A stretch of DNA of 64,000 nt. It comes from Steromphala cineraria (Eukaryota > Mollusca > Gastropoda > Trochida > Trochidae). The stretch lies in contig OU744730.1 in the NCBI GenBank assembly GCA_916613615.1, forward strand, positions 1,302,001 to 1,366,000, read 5' to 3'. Position numbers and translations under genes: made by a program. Shown here one piece after another: positions 32,900 through 45,191 of this stretch (the stretch's first letter is position 1; each line of letters opens with the position of its first letter). Below the pieces are notes generated by a model. That model had not been told where the DNA came from. It searched no databases and worked only from the letters and a program-made list of their open reading frames with translations.

Positions 32900-34640
32900 A
32901 ATACGCTATATTGAGTGCTTCAGAATAGAAGGAATGCAAAACAGTCAACATTTGTTTGTTACATCGATGCTACGAAGGCTTTCGACAACGTCGATAGAAG
33001 CTGTTTGTGGTATAAACTTAAACATTTAGGAATAACTGGTAAATTTTATGAAGCAGTCAAATCGATGTACGACAAAACATCTTGTCAATTGGATATTAAC
33101 GGAGTCCTCACTAACTCTTTCAGTGTCTATTCTGAAATCAGACAGGGTTGCCTGCTTTCCCCCACACTGTTTTCAATTTTCATCAATGATCTTTCTTGTG
33201 AAATTAATAATCTTGGATGTGGTGTTAACATAGAAGATCGTGTTTTAAGTTTATTACCCTATGCTGATGATATCGCCCTCATTGCACCCGCCGAGCAAGT
33301 CTACAATGGATGCTTGACGTGGTTGCTGATTGGTGTTCGAAATGGAGAATGCTTATGAATATTGAAGCACCTACAGTTGTTCATTACCGACCTAATCGGA
33401 TACATTTGAGTGAAATAACCTTCAAAATTGGATATTGGTCGAGAACCGGTCACGTGATAGTCGACAGAAAGTGATATTGACTTGACCGAGACATAATTAA
33501 ACAATTATAGACTGGTGATGAGGTCAATACCTGTTTCTATAGACCCGAAGAAAACAATATTGACCGACTCACCAGTCTATAATTGTATATTTTGGTTCCA
33601 GGAACACTTGGATCTGAACTACACTGCTAAGGAGCTTGCTTAATCCGTTAATCGGGCACTAGGCGTAATAATTAGCAAATTCAAATCTGTCGGGGGGATG
33701 CCATTGACAGTTTTTAACACTCTTCATAGTAATCTTGTGCAACCTATTCTATCATACGGGGCTGCTATCTGGGGGATACGTGAATATAGATGCATGATTC
33801 ATTGAATAATGTTCAACATCGTGCATGTCGATTCTTTCTTGGCGTTGGATGTAAAACCTCAAAAATAGCTGTAAGGGGCGAAATGGGCTGGCTATCATCA
33901 GTCACTATCCAAAGGATTTAGGTCGCACGCATGTGGAAGAGGTTTTCTACCATCGATCCTGGTCGACTTGCGTGTGTTATTAACAACTGGTCGAAAGTCT
34001 TTCGGAAATCGTGGTATATAATAACGTTCTTAACTGGATGCAGTCTCTAAATGTAAATTTGTCAAACATATGTAGTATATCACCAGCCGAGTTCTTGTTG
34101 ATAAAAGACCGATTGTTATTTATCGATGCACAGGAATGGATGAATCAATCGAGGTCTGATTAATGGAAATAAACTCCGTACTTATAGACTGTTCAAGTCT
34201 AGCCTCAACGCCGAACCTTACCTCAGTTTATCAAACAGACGACACAGAAGTATAATAGCAAAACTAAGATGCGGAACTCTCCCTCTGGAAATCGAATTAG
34301 GAAGATTTAGCCGACCCCCAACTCCTATCGAGAACAGTATTTGTAAATGTTGTGATCTTGGTGAGATTGAAAATGAATTTCATTTTTCTGATGAAGTGTA
34401 GCCTTTATGCAGATATCCGTACTGAAATTATTGATGATATCTATAAGAATTCACTGTCGTTATTATCTTCCCATGTTGTTTTTATTACTATAATGCAAGA
34501 TAACATAAATACTAATGCCTTAGCCGCAAGTATTCATAAAATGTATGAACTCTTTTCAATCAGGGTATTTTTTGCTTTGTATATCTTTTATATGTGTTTT
34601 ATTTATATGTTTATGTACATTTGAAAATAACTGTACAATC
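32900..34640 (+). pseudogene. LINE relic: reverse transcriptase and C-terminus
   Basis: The frame at 32915-33358 contains RT motifs in order: A as CYIDATKAFDNVDR, B as IRQGCLLSPTLFSIFINDL, and C as LLPYADDIALIAP with the catalytic YADD intact. After 33358 the reading continues in other frames (WRMLMNIEAPTVVHYRPNR) to about 33430, is interrupted by an inserted foldback, then resumes near 33600 with ISKFKSVGGMPLTVF and SYGAAIWG. The 3' part has KLRCGTLPLEIELGRF and ICKCCDLGEIENEFHF, the Cys/His block near LINE C-termini. It lacks the endonuclease and first RT motifs, carries several stops, and is dead. Clade assignment beyond non-LTR is uncertain. Confidence 0.85.
33430..33595. repeat. Foldback element inserted in the LINE
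   Basis: Arms 33501-33529 and 33557-33585 (acaattatagactggtga and its inverse) flank a short loop. The segment separates two halves of the LINE C-terminal region, so it arrived after the LINE. The terminus resembles the foldback at 2543. Insertion edges are approximate; no target-site duplication could be fixed by eye. Confidence 0.7.
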
Positions 34641-34819
34641 GTGTCTCATAGGCCTTAATGGCCGGATATTTTCTTTTAAACATGTGGTCAAATAATGTAA
34701 AGAAAATATGTGACACGTTATCAAAATCTTCTTCTATAAAAACGGTAAAAATCCGACTGAAGCTGAAGCGACTTTATCACATCCCTGAGTAGTTTCAACT
34801 GCATTTATCATAACTCAGT

Positions 34820-35285
34820 GCGCTGAATTATTTACAATGCTGTAAGCATTACCTTGAATTATTTATAACTCTGTAAGCATAACCTTGAATTATTTATAAC
34901 TCTGTAAGCATAACCTTGAATTATTTATAACTCTGTAAGCATAACCTTTAATTAACTACTCTGCTGTAGTCGTAACCTTGAATTATTTACAATGTCAGTA
35001 TAACGTAAATTATTTACTATGCTGTAAGCATTACCTTGAAATATCCACTCTGCTGCAAGTGTTACCTTGGATTATTTACTATGCTGTAAGCATTACCTTG
35101 AAATATCCACTCTGCTGCAAGTATTACCTTGAATTATTTACTATGCTGTAAGCATTACCTTGAAATATCCACTCTGCTGCAAGTATTACCTTGAATTATT
35201 TACTATGCTGTAAGCATTACCTTGAAATATCCACTCTGCTGCAAGTATTACCTTGAATTATTTACTAGGCTGTGCGCATTAGTTT
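34820..35285 (+). repeat. 31-bp tandem array, left part
   Basis: The unit is approximately ctgtaagcataaccttgaa plus ttatttataact. From about 35020 the array becomes a 62-bp dimer alternating atgctgtaagcattacc and tctgctgcaagtattacc. It is interrupted at about 35290 by element B and resumes at 37131. Confidence 0.9.
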
Positions 35286-35307
35286 TATACAATTGAAACG
35301 AATTATT

Positions 35308-37130
35308 ATCCCCCGCAACAACGAAGTTGCGGGGGGTATTAAAATGGGTACCGTCCGTCCGTCCGTCCGTCCGTCCGTCCGTCCGTCCGTCCGTCCGTTA
35401 CACTTTGTGTCCGGCTCACAACTTTCTAACTAATCAACCATTTCATTTCAAATTCGTCATGGATATGAAGAAACATGTAATAATGTGTCATGAGAAACAA
35501 TTTCCTGAAAATCTACATAAAATATTAAGATTTTGGAGAAAAAGTGGTAAATTTGTAAGAAATCTGTTACAAGTCCTGTCCGGCTCACAACTTCTAAACT
35601 AATCATCACATTTGGCTCAAATTTGAAATGGAGATACATAATCATCTAAAGGTGTGTCATTAAGACCAATTTTGAAAATATTTTTATAAAATTTTGCCTT
35701 TTTTGGCAAAAAATGAGGACTCTGTTGGAAAACTGTTACAAGTCCTGTCCGGCTCACAACTTCTAAACTAATCATCACATTTGGCTCAAATTTGATATGA
35801 AGATACATTATCATCTGAAGGTGTGTCATGAAGACCAATTTTGAAAATATTTTTATAAAATTTTGCCTTTTTTGGCAAAAAATGAGGACTCTGTTGGAAA
35901 ACTGTTACAAGACCTGTCCGGCTCACAACTTCTAAACTAATCATCACATTTGGCTCAAATTTGATATGAAGATACATAATCATCTGAAGGTGTGTCATCA
36001 AGACCAATTTTGAAAATATTTTTATAAAATTTTGCCTTTTTTGGCAAAAAATGAGGACTCTGTTGGAAAACTGTTACAAGTCCTGTCCGGCTCACAACTT
36101 CTAAACTAATCATCACATTTGGCTCAAATTTGATATGAAGATACATTATCATCTGAAGGTGTGTCATGAAGACCAATTTTGAAAATATTTTTATAAAATT
36201 TTGCCTTTTTTGGCAAAAAATGAGGACTCTGTTGGAAAACTGTTACAAGTCCTGTCCGGCTCACAACTTCTAAACTAATCATCACATTTGGCTCAAATTT
36301 GATATGAAGATACATTATCATCTGAAGGTGTGTCATGAAGACCAATTTTGAAAATATTTTTATAAAATTTTGCCTTTTTTGGCAAAAAATGAGGACTCTG
36401 TTGGAAAACTGTTACAAGACCTGTCCGGCTCACAACTTCTAAACTAATCATCACATTTGGATCAAATTTGATATGAAGATACATAATCATCTGAAGGTGT
36501 GTCATCAAGACCAATTTTGAAAATATTTTTATAAAATTTTGCCTTTTTTGGCAAAAAATGAGGACTCTGTTGGAAAACTGTTACAAGTCCTGTCCGCCTC
36601 ACAACTTCTAAACTAATCATCACATATTGATCAAATTTGATATGGAGATACATTATCATATGAAGGTGTGTCATGAAGAACAATTTTGAAAATATTTTTT
36701 TGTAAAATTTTGCCTTTTTTTGAAAAAAAAAAAGGACTCTGTTGGAAAACTGTTACAAGTCCTGTCCGGCTCACAACTTCTATACTAATCAGCACATTTA
36801 GATCAAATTTGATATGAAGATAGATAATAATCTTAAGGTGTGTCATGAAGAACAATTTTGAAAATATGTTTGTTTACATACGATCAAATTTATTTTTCAG
36901 ATCCAAATACATAAATTTATTTGTTTGATTTTAATTTTGTCAGTTTACTCGAATTATGCCCAACAGTTGGTATCATTTACCGGTAGGTTTTTGATTAGAA
37001 CAGTTTCCTTCATATCCTGGAAAAATTGTGTTATTTTGTGTGACAAAAATTAATCAGCAATATGATAAGGAAAACTATATACATGTTGTGCAATTTGCGG
37101 GGGATATAGCTCGACCATGTCAGCTGCTTG
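35308..37130 (+). mobile_element. Tandem-core element B, copy 1, with 169-bp repeats
   Basis: Starts with atcccccgca, inside a hairpin where ccccgcaac pairs with gttgcgggg. It ends tgcgggggatatagctcg plus about 20 bp; the tips are 10-bp inverted repeats. A (CCGT)12 microsatellite at 35353-35400 is followed by about eight direct repeats with a strict 169-bp period (for example gtcctgtccggctcacaac). The repeats are nearly identical in the middle and more diverged at the right edge. Copy 2 at 60965-61943 has one repeat only. It resembles pearl/CvA or other short Helitron-associated elements in plan. No protein is encoded; the antisense 73-codon frames simply recur with the repeat. Confidence 0.85.
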
Positions 37131-37320
37131 TTTACTATGCTGTAAGCAATACCTTAAATTATTAACTCTGCTGTAAGAATTATCTTGAATTATTTACTAT
37201 AATGTAAGCATTACAATGTAGCTTGAACTATTTACTATGCTGTAAGCATTACCTTGAATTTTTACTCTGCTGTTAGTATTACCTTGAATTATTCATAATA
37301 CTGTAAGCATACGCTAGAAT
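37131..37320 (+). repeat. 31-bp tandem array, right part
   Basis: Resumes tttactatgctgtaagcaat and continues five to six units, the same family as 34820-35285. The element between the two parts therefore inserted into a pre-existing array. Confidence 0.85.
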
Positions 37321-37333
37321 TATTTTCTTTGCG

Positions 37334-37418
37334 GAATATCATTTCTATCTCATCGAGTGGAGTGAGAAAGTTAATTTTAACCATTTCACTTCACAAGATG
37401 AGAAAGAACTGATATTCG
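37334..37418. repeat. Imperfect foldback
   Basis: gaatatcatttctatctcat and, inverted, gatgagaaagaactgatattc form arms of about 36 bp at roughly 78 percent identity by eye, with a small central loop. Confidence 0.6.
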
Positions 37419-38219
37419 ACAAAAACAATGAAATAGTCAATTCATTATGTAATTTTAACATCTCTTAACGCTGTTGTCAGACATCGGAAGGCAAAGTTAT
37501 GCTATTGTGATGAATGACACAGTCTTACATCTCAATTTTTTTCGGTAAAAAACATTGATAAAAACAAATCGATGTTCAACCAGAAATAGTTTTTTAAAAT
37601 TTCTTTCATTTAGAAGATAAATAGTTGCGTTTGTAAAATTTCCGGCATTCATTGTTATTCAACACCCGCAAATTTAGTTTAAAACCTAGTATTAATCATT
37701 ATAAATCGATCAAAAGAAATATTTGGTTAACAAGACATTCACATGTGTGATGCAGAGTTGTGAAATACTGTAACTTCTTCGTATATTTAAATGACTCAAT
37801 AATATTTCTAAACAGGCAACATAATGAAGAACAATAAACAGACACAATTATTCAAATTGATAATTTTATGAAGCGAATAAGGATAAATGTGATATTTAGC
37901 TGTGGTTGAGCCTTATCTAACAAGTATTACATGACAAAGGTTTGTAGTCACAGTTATTTCATATGTTTACCATAAACACTGGATGGTCCCACGTTGAAGT
38001 CTCGATACTTCAGATATAACACTGCTTTCCTTTGGAATTTTCTGCCACTTGAACTATGCATTCAAATCCAAGCTTAAGACTTACCTTTCCAACCGATGCA
38101 ACATGTGTTATGAAAATATAATTACAATTCGAAATAATAATTGACCTTTGATTTGATTTTTATAGTGTAGTTTTAATGAAATGAATTTTGTGTTGAAAAT
38201 ACATCAATCACATTACATA
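37419..38219. other. AT-rich spacer
   Basis: No gene, RNA or repeat recognised. Confidence 0.4.
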
Positions 38220-39742
38220 CGTGGTTAACAAATTTCAAGAACTTGTTAAACCTGACATGTCACGAGACTGAAACTGATAATGAATTTATTGAAAGTTTAA
38301 ATAGTTTTTTGTTACAACATAACTATTGTGAAAATTGTGATTATACTGACTTTTTAAGAGCCAATCACCAGTAAGGAATAGAGTATTAAAGACGAATAAA
38401 TCCCAAATAAAGTATTAATCGAACAACGCCCGAATTCTACAAACATGACCTTTTTATAATCCCGTATGTAGAAATGTTTTTCGCTGTTGTTTTAGACAGT
38501 GGTGTTTTTCCTGACAGTTGGAATGTTGGTTTGATCATTCCAATCGTTAAAAAGAATAATAGAAATTACCAGAATAACTATCGGGGAGTCTCTTTACTTA
38601 AAGTTATGGGGAAATATTTACTTAAAGTTACGGGGAAATTATTTACATCCATCCTTGAAGCTAGAATACGTGTCTTGTTGAATTGAATGAAATATTACAT
38701 GTACATGAATGCCAATATGGATTTCGACCGGACTACTCAACAGTAATATGTTTGTTTTACAAGATTTATGTCAGAAGTATTTCAGAAAACCTAGTCATAG
38801 ATTTTATGCAGCTTTCATGGACTTTCGAAAGCTCTCGATTTTATTGTCAGAAATAAGCTACTTTATGCACTCAAAAGGTGTACATGGGAAAATGTAGCAA
38901 ATCCTCAAAAACATGTATGATTAAGTATCTGCTTGCGTGAACTTGATAACTTTCAAACAGAAGTGATCTCAGCCACCTCCGGATTTCCCCCAAAGCTGTA
39001 TCCCGAGCCCAGTTGTTCTCTTCATTTTCTTTATTAACAATTTGGCAGATGAGATGATAGATGTGGTCTACGAGAAATATTTGTAAATAACAGCGTGAAT
39101 GACATGATCTTATTGCTATTTGCAGACGACCTTATTCTCTACGACTCCACGGTTATAGGTTTACAGAAGAAAGTTCATGTATTAAAGTCATCCTGTTTCA
39201 AATGGGGTCTTGAGGTTAACATGGATATATCCTGCATAACTGTTTTTAGAAATGGTGGGTATCTTAGACGATCTGAAACAAAATGGTTATATGATGGAAT
39301 TCCAATGAATGTTTTGTCTCACTATACATATCAGAGGTTTGGTGAGATTTCTCATCACTGTATTTCATTCAAGTAATTCATAACCTGATGTCACTGCTCG
39401 ATATTTGATACAAAATAGAAGGTTGCTTGTATCCTCTCAAACATGTATATTTCAATCAAGCAAGCAAAACAGATCAATTGGAAAGGCCCTCGAAATTCGT
39501 TGCCTCAGAAATACTGTAAGAATATTCTCTTTAGCAAAGGATGGCAAAACTCACTGTTAGCCTAATACAGGTCTATAAAACTTATGCATTGTTATGGCCA
39601 TGTATCATTTGTAAGAAGAACCTAATTGATCTAAAGTTTACAAAATGTGAAATTCCTCTGTGTAAATTCTATACAAATATAAGCAAACTGATTTCACGAC
39701 TCACATACCCACTCCCCATAAGATTTGATCATACTATATAAT
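38220..39742 (+). pseudogene. LINE relic with internal duplication
   Basis: The plus strand carries the pre-RT linker remnants and then, at 38474-38686, the RT block FFAVVLDSGVFPDSWNVGLI, VKKNNRNYQNNYRGVSLL and KLFTSILEARI. A 24-bp direct duplication (cttaaagttatggggaaata, then cttaaagttacggggaaat) inserts eight residues there. Further on are QYGFRPDYST, AAFMDFRKL (motif A, in which the usual D-x-x-K/S-A-F-D is damaged) and, at 39095-39376, LLLFADDLILYDSTVIGLQ with FADD intact, followed by VFRNGGYLRRSE. Many stops and shifts separate these parts. It is a different copy and lineage from the LINE at 32.9 kb, judging by FADD against YADD and the flanking residues. Confidence 0.8.
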
Positions 39743-40400
39743 GCTAACAACTTGTAAAGAGGAAAAGTTTATAAGGTATAACTAAATGATATGAAATAAT
39801 GACTCAATAAAAAAGGTTTTGTCTTTGATACTGGAATTGGACAGACAAAAATAGTAACTTGTTAAGGTGTTAGTGCAGTAAATGTCATCTTTAAAGGAAG
39901 AAATAGAAAATGTTAAAGTTATTTGACATACAGTAAATTGTTGATTAGTATTCACTTCAAAACATTTCAAGCAAACGTTTCTCTAAACAATAAATTCTTC
40001 TTTATTGCGTGGAGTGCGGCGTTTGGGTGTAGATACTAGCACCGCTCATCGATTGCTTGATAGCATTGTTGGTGCCTGCACCGGGGCGTCGCGTTTCATG
40101 CGGTGGAGGGGTTGGCTATCCATAATGACTTGTTCTTCTTCATCAACCAACTTCTAAATGCCCCTCAAAGAAGTTAATAAATTCGTTCCTCTCAACCGCA
40201 GCAATACATTTTAGTGGGCACGCTCAACATCCAAATGTATAGATGACATTGTCAGGACTACATGTATGTATATCAGTTACCTAGGTATTTGGTATATTCA
40301 CATTAAATTGTTATTTCTATTTTGTAACCAGCTGTATGTGTGTTGTATTGGAGAGGCGTTCAAATAAGCCTTGAGGCTTGTTCGCCAATCCAAATTTCTT
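39743..40400. other. Spacer with a GC-richer patch
   Basis: About 40005-40130 is locally GC-richer (gcaccggggcgtcgcgtttc) but gives no recognisable product. Nothing else seen. Confidence 0.35.
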
Positions 40401-40619
40401 TTTGAGAAATAAAAATATGTTTAAACCACAAAACAGTTCAAGACGAGACATGCGTAATCTTTATACACACATAAACTGCCAAAAGTCCTACGGTAGCGTC
40501 AGAAGGCCTTTGAGAAATAAAAATATGTTTAAACCACAAAACATTTCAAGACGAGACATGCGTAATCTTTATACACACATAAACTGCCAAAAGTCCTACG
40601 GTAGCGTCAGAAGGCCTTT
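40401..40619 (+). repeat. 108-bp direct duplication
   Basis: Two copies (40401-40508 and 40509-40616) differ at one base by eye (cagttca against catttca). Since 108 is divisible by three, one frame stays open through both, which explains the 97-codon frame there; I do not call it a gene. Confidence 0.9.
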
Positions 40620-40927
40620 CACTGAATACCTTCATTTATTCACGTTGAACTTGACCCATTCATTTCGGTGAACACAAAAGAGAGCTAGTCTTGACAGCCA
40701 CATTAACACCAAGCTATTGACGTATATCGCAGTTATATGAGTGGACTTTCCTAGGCAACAGTCACTCAATTGAAATAATGTTACACGTCTTTTAGCAGAG
40801 TAGCAGAGGGGTTCAATACAAGTGAAATTTACTAAATGGAGTGACGCTTGCCTTCAAAATGAATATTTCTGCATAACAGGGGTTTAACATATATTTACAT
40901 TTGCAGTATTCAAATATAATGTTTAAA

Positions 40928-41130
40928 TGAATGATTATATCTCTCTTATAATTTGTTAGTAAAAGACCGGTGACATGTGAATGATTATATCTCTCTTATA
41001 ATTTGTTAGTAAAAGACCGGTGACATGTGAATGATTATATCTCTCTTATAATTTGTTAGTAAAAGACCGGTGACATGTGAATGATTATATCTCTCTTATA
41101 ATTTGTTAATAAAAGACCGGTGACATGTGA
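40928..41130 (+). repeat. 50-bp tandem repeat, 4 copies
   Basis: The unit tgaatgattatatctctctt ends in aaaagaccggtgacatg. Copies start at 40928, 40978, 41028 and 41078. Only the last differs visibly (gttaat for gttagt), so it is young. Confidence 0.95.
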
Positions 41131-42850
41131 ATGGAGGCCACTCTTTGGACCATCTTTCTTCATTTGAAGTATTCAGAGAACTGTTTGCTTTAATTGTAAC
41201 ATGACTTCGGTAAATTCTTGATTATGATGGGCTGATCGGAAGGATTTCTCTACGTTGAATGGCAATGAACACCCGCAAATTTGCTGAGGCGAATCACCCT
41301 GCGATATAATACATCATGTCCTATACATGTAGATTCGGTCCGAGTTAAAAATTAATTTACTGTTTTTCCCCAAATACGTGTGCTATACGCTTACCCCGTG
41401 CCAGATAAATTTCTGTGATGTCAATAAAAATTGATACATTTTCGTAATTCAACTGTATCTTTTTTGCCTGGGGACATTAAATCACCAAATTACACACACT
41501 TTTTCACAGTTTGATTTGCTAATGACAGATATAAAAAATCTGTAAATATTTTCTCATCGGAAATATGATGTAAATTTCAGATACATAAACACGAAAATTA
41601 CTATTGCATTCATCAGACCACTGCAGACGTCAAACGACAACTGTTTCCGACAGATGTTTCCGGCGAGATGGAAACTGAAAACAAGTCACTATTTGCGCCT
41701 ATGTACCAAAGTATCAACTTATCATTACATAATATGGACAAAATATATCCATAAACAAAGATTAGCAACAATGAATTCACGGGCATTCATTTGATATAGT
41801 TTTCCCTAAATGTTTTAAGTGAAATATATGACGCCCACTTCATACAAAATCCGGTAATTCAATCGGAACGGTGTTACGGCAAATTTCGCTATTACTATTT
41901 GGTAGCAATTGTTTTGAATTTTGATTATCATAGCACCGCTAAAATAGCGTACAAAACAATCATAAAAAAAGTTTTTAGTAAAATAGACATCTAAAGCAGA
42001 AAGATTTCATTAATTGATGTATGTGCCAAGTGAAAATGTACAAAATCCGAATGTGAAAAGGACACAGCACAGCAAGTTGTCTCCCCTAGACCATGGTTGA
42101 TAACTGTCAAAAGTGTTTGTTTCATGTTTATATACTTTGAATACTTCATTGTTACCGTATTCAGTTCTTATGAAATTATATGACTTGGAAATTATTGAAA
42201 TCATATATTTAAAACATACTAGTAGGTCTTGAAAATAACTTGAGAGGTAAGATGCTGAAGAGAATATTACCTGACAAACTGAATCATAATAACACATGAA
42301 AAAAGGAAACAGATATATGTTTTCTTATCCAAGCCGGCAAGGATATGCGGGGTATTAAAGTTTCCATAATGGTCATGGGAATTACAGTTTTTCTAAAAAT
42401 AACTCGCATTTTGATTGGTTAACGGAACTTTTTTGCATCCATTCATGAATTGCATGGGTCTTCTATTTCAGTTGAGAGATATAGATGAAAAATTTATAGT
42501 TAAATTGCGAAAGTCACACATTACTAAAACATTTTAATGGGAATTCAAGACCTTCTGATGTTTTCTTTGCCGTAAATACAAGTTTAAATCTTCAAGGCGG
42601 CGCTAGGTGGGAGAGTCGCCGGCCGAACTGTCGTCACATGACGTCAAACAGTGACGTCATACATTCCTCACTAGGCTTGTCAAACGTAACGAAAGCTAAC
42701 GACGTCTTTCTTTTTTTTCGCGCGGTCAATAAAAGCGATTTTTTTGTGATATGAGGCAATATGTTTTGGGATATAATGGGACATATGTAATAAACTATTT
42801 CAAATAAGATCTTGAGTTGCGAACTACTTAGAGACGCCCTATCTGTCTTA
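41131..42850. other. Non-coding stretch with a GC-richer island
   Basis: No gene seen. 42595-42735 is GC-richer, contains two CRE-like palindromes (42639-42646 and 42652-42659) and cgcgcgg. It could be a promoter or an enhancer, but no exon can be tied to it. Confidence 0.35.
42639..42659. promoter_or_regulatory. Pair of CRE-like TGACGTCA palindromes
   Basis: Two exact TGACGTCA sites 13 bp apart within the GC-richer patch (catgacgtcaaac, gtgacgtcatac). CREB/ATF proteins bind this octamer in animals; function here is not shown. Confidence 0.35.
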
Positions 42851-43290
42851 CAACATGGAAGCAGGGCTTACTGTCACCCTACAAAAAGATAAATAACCTA
42901 ATTGAAATATCAGTTTTCTCTTTCAACAATTAAAGGACAAATTTACAGCTCTTTAATTAAATATACAGATTACTGCAATCATTAGTATCTGTCTTATGTC
43001 ATCTACAACATGGAAGCAGGGCTTACTGTCATCCTACAGATAGATAAATAACCTAATTAAAATATCAGTTTTCTCTTTTTATATGACAAATTTACAGCTC
43101 TTTAATTAAATATACAGATTACTGCAATCATTAGTATCTGTCTTATGTCATCTACAACATGGAAGCAGGGCTTACTCAAGTTACTGTCATCCTACAGATA
43201 GATAAATAACCTAATTAAAATATCAGTTTTCTCTTTTTATATGACAAATTTACAGCTCTTTAATTATATATACAGATTACTGCAATCATG
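42851..43290 (+). repeat. Tandem triplication, about 150 bp
   Basis: caacatggaagcagggctta begins copies at 42851, 43006 and 43155. Shared interior motifs are gataaataacctaatt, atatcagttttctctttt and aatttacagctctttaatta. Copies 2 and 3 are nearly identical; copy 1 carries a small insertion. Confidence 0.92.
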
Positions 43291-44605
43291 ATTAGGCAAG
43301 CTATATCACTGACATTCACTGTCCTACAAGTTTTCTTTAAATCCACCTTACACTTACATACGAGTATGTACCTTGTTTGCTCAATTGTTATCAACGTGCT
43401 TACTGCTAGAAATATGGACATACTATCATAATGTTAAATTATTCATTCTAACCAAAAGATCTTGACCTAGGTTTTAGTCTAATATGTGAAATGTTGTCTT
43501 CTCCTACTGCAAATCTTGAAGTATTTTTACAGGCCAAATGACTTGCAGTATCAAATCAAATCAGCAGTTGTTTACTTCAAGCCCTACCTTAATAACTAAA
43601 ATCAGTCAAATTCATTTGAGAAATTCTGTAATTAAATTATTTAGCCTGATATTTCTTGCCAAAGAACACACATTCCTATTTTATATACTGATAGATTTTT
43701 TCTTTTGAACATTGTTTTTGTGATAACATGCTGAATAAACAAACTGTCTAAACTTTTATTTGACATGATGAACAAATTCTTATAATTATAAGGAAAATTA
43801 CTACATAAATCATTAAATTTCAAATTGAAAATGATAATCATTATTGATACAACAGATATTACAGTTTTGGAAAAACAAACAACCTAACTGACGAATGAAA
43901 TATTCAGAAATCTAGAAAGCATATATATATCCATGAAATCTTAAAACCTAAAACTCAAATCAAAACTTCAGTTGCATATTATACTTTTTTAAATAATTTT
44001 GACAGCACATAATCATTTCTATTTACGCTGACATGTACCTGACTGAGTTTGTTTACTTAATTACAAAAGGATTCAGTATAATTAAATTATTAATTTGAAT
44101 AAATTATTTGTTCACGTCAATATATGAATAAATGCATATTAACAAATTAAAACGAATGTTATTTAATTTCCTATTTTCCTAATATAGAATCGGGGATGGA
44201 TTGTGGTACTTTTGAAATTTATTTGTCCATAATAAGAAATATTTTGATATGTCTAGACTACATTTCAATGGCAAAGGGCCCATCTCAAGAATATTCATAC
44301 CACGCCGAAATTATCGATAGAATCTGTCAATATCTATGGTAAGATATCTTTTAAAAATCAACAGCCTTATAACAAGTATATTAGTTGTCACAAAACGTCA
44401 AGAGAGGAATTCAGCATAACAAAGAAATACATAAAATACCTACTCACACATGTGAACAAGCACTGCCCCCTCCCCACGCGAGAGTTGGCATTGGATCTGA
44501 GCGCATCTGGGCAAAACGAACTGGTTTGGAATTTCTTCTTGTCGGGAGCTTAATTTCCAGACGACAAATTGGCGCAAGTGAAACCGTCTATCGGATCAAT
44601 AGAGG
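43291..44605. other. AT-rich spacer
   Basis: No gene or repeat recognised. The plus frame at 44385-44612 has no recognisable domain and I do not call it. Confidence 0.4.
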
Positions 44606-44662
44606 ATACTAAACGACCTTCCATTTAATAAAAAAAGTATTAAATGGAAGGGAGTTTAGTAT
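44606..44662. repeat. Short hairpin, 25-bp arms
   Basis: atactaaacgaccttccatt and its inverse aatggaagggagtttagtat form arms with about two mismatches around an A-rich loop. Confidence 0.8.
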
Positions 44663-44755
44663 TCTGTTTATTACTTGCCCTAAAAATCAAATATAATTGC
44701 CGATAAGTTGCCGAAACAAACACTCAGCAACCATTGTGACGGCGCGATTACACTG

Positions 44756-44787
44756 TGACGTCACAACAACACACTTCTATGACGTCA
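44756..44787. promoter_or_regulatory. Pair of CRE-like TGACGTCA palindromes
   Basis: Exact TGACGTCA at 44756-44763 and 44780-44787, 24 bp apart. They lie about 350 bp upstream of the possible first exon at 45192, so they could be proximal regulatory sites for it. This is inference. Confidence 0.35.
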
Positions 44788-45122
44788 TCCTTGCATTGTG
44801 TTATGACACTAGTTTAATATTGTTGTATAAATATTACACTGCGGTATCTTACACGGGCGAGTAATAAATAGAGGATATATTTTGTTTTGAGTGTGATATC
44901 ACTTATCTCTCATCGAGTGACGGGTTAGAGCCAGTATTTTCTCGCAAAGGCTCGTGACAAAGCAAAATTATTTCACTTGGGACATAAACTTGATATGAAA
45001 GGAAAAGCTCGTTAGATATCCTGTATTATGTCAAGTCGACCAGTAGACGCTCAGTACCGAACATGAACTCTTTGACAGTCTTTAGGGAATGCGAATCTAG
45101 TGGTACGTCAGTGACACTGCAT

Positions 45123-45132
45123 CCGCCATTTT
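45123..45132 (+). promoter_or_regulatory. YY1-like motif CCGCCATTTT
   Basis: Exact match to the consensus of the zinc-finger factor YY1, which in animal promoters typically lies just downstream of the transcription start in the sense orientation. It is 60 bp upstream of the ATG at 45192. Confidence 0.35.
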
Positions 45133-45191
45133 TTACATGCGAGAGAAAGATGTTTGACTCAATGTCGACTGTTTTGTGAGTCTAAGGCATC

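Noticed and set aside
35457..36855. Seven minus-strand 73-74-codon frames at 169-bp steps
   Set aside because: They are the same frame repeated by the 169-bp core of element B; copies at the edges change without codon bias.
40378..40671. 97-codon plus-strand frame with a repeated Arg-Asn-Lys-Asn-Met motif
   Set aside because: The 108-bp duplication is divisible by three, which doubles a chance frame; no start context or family match.
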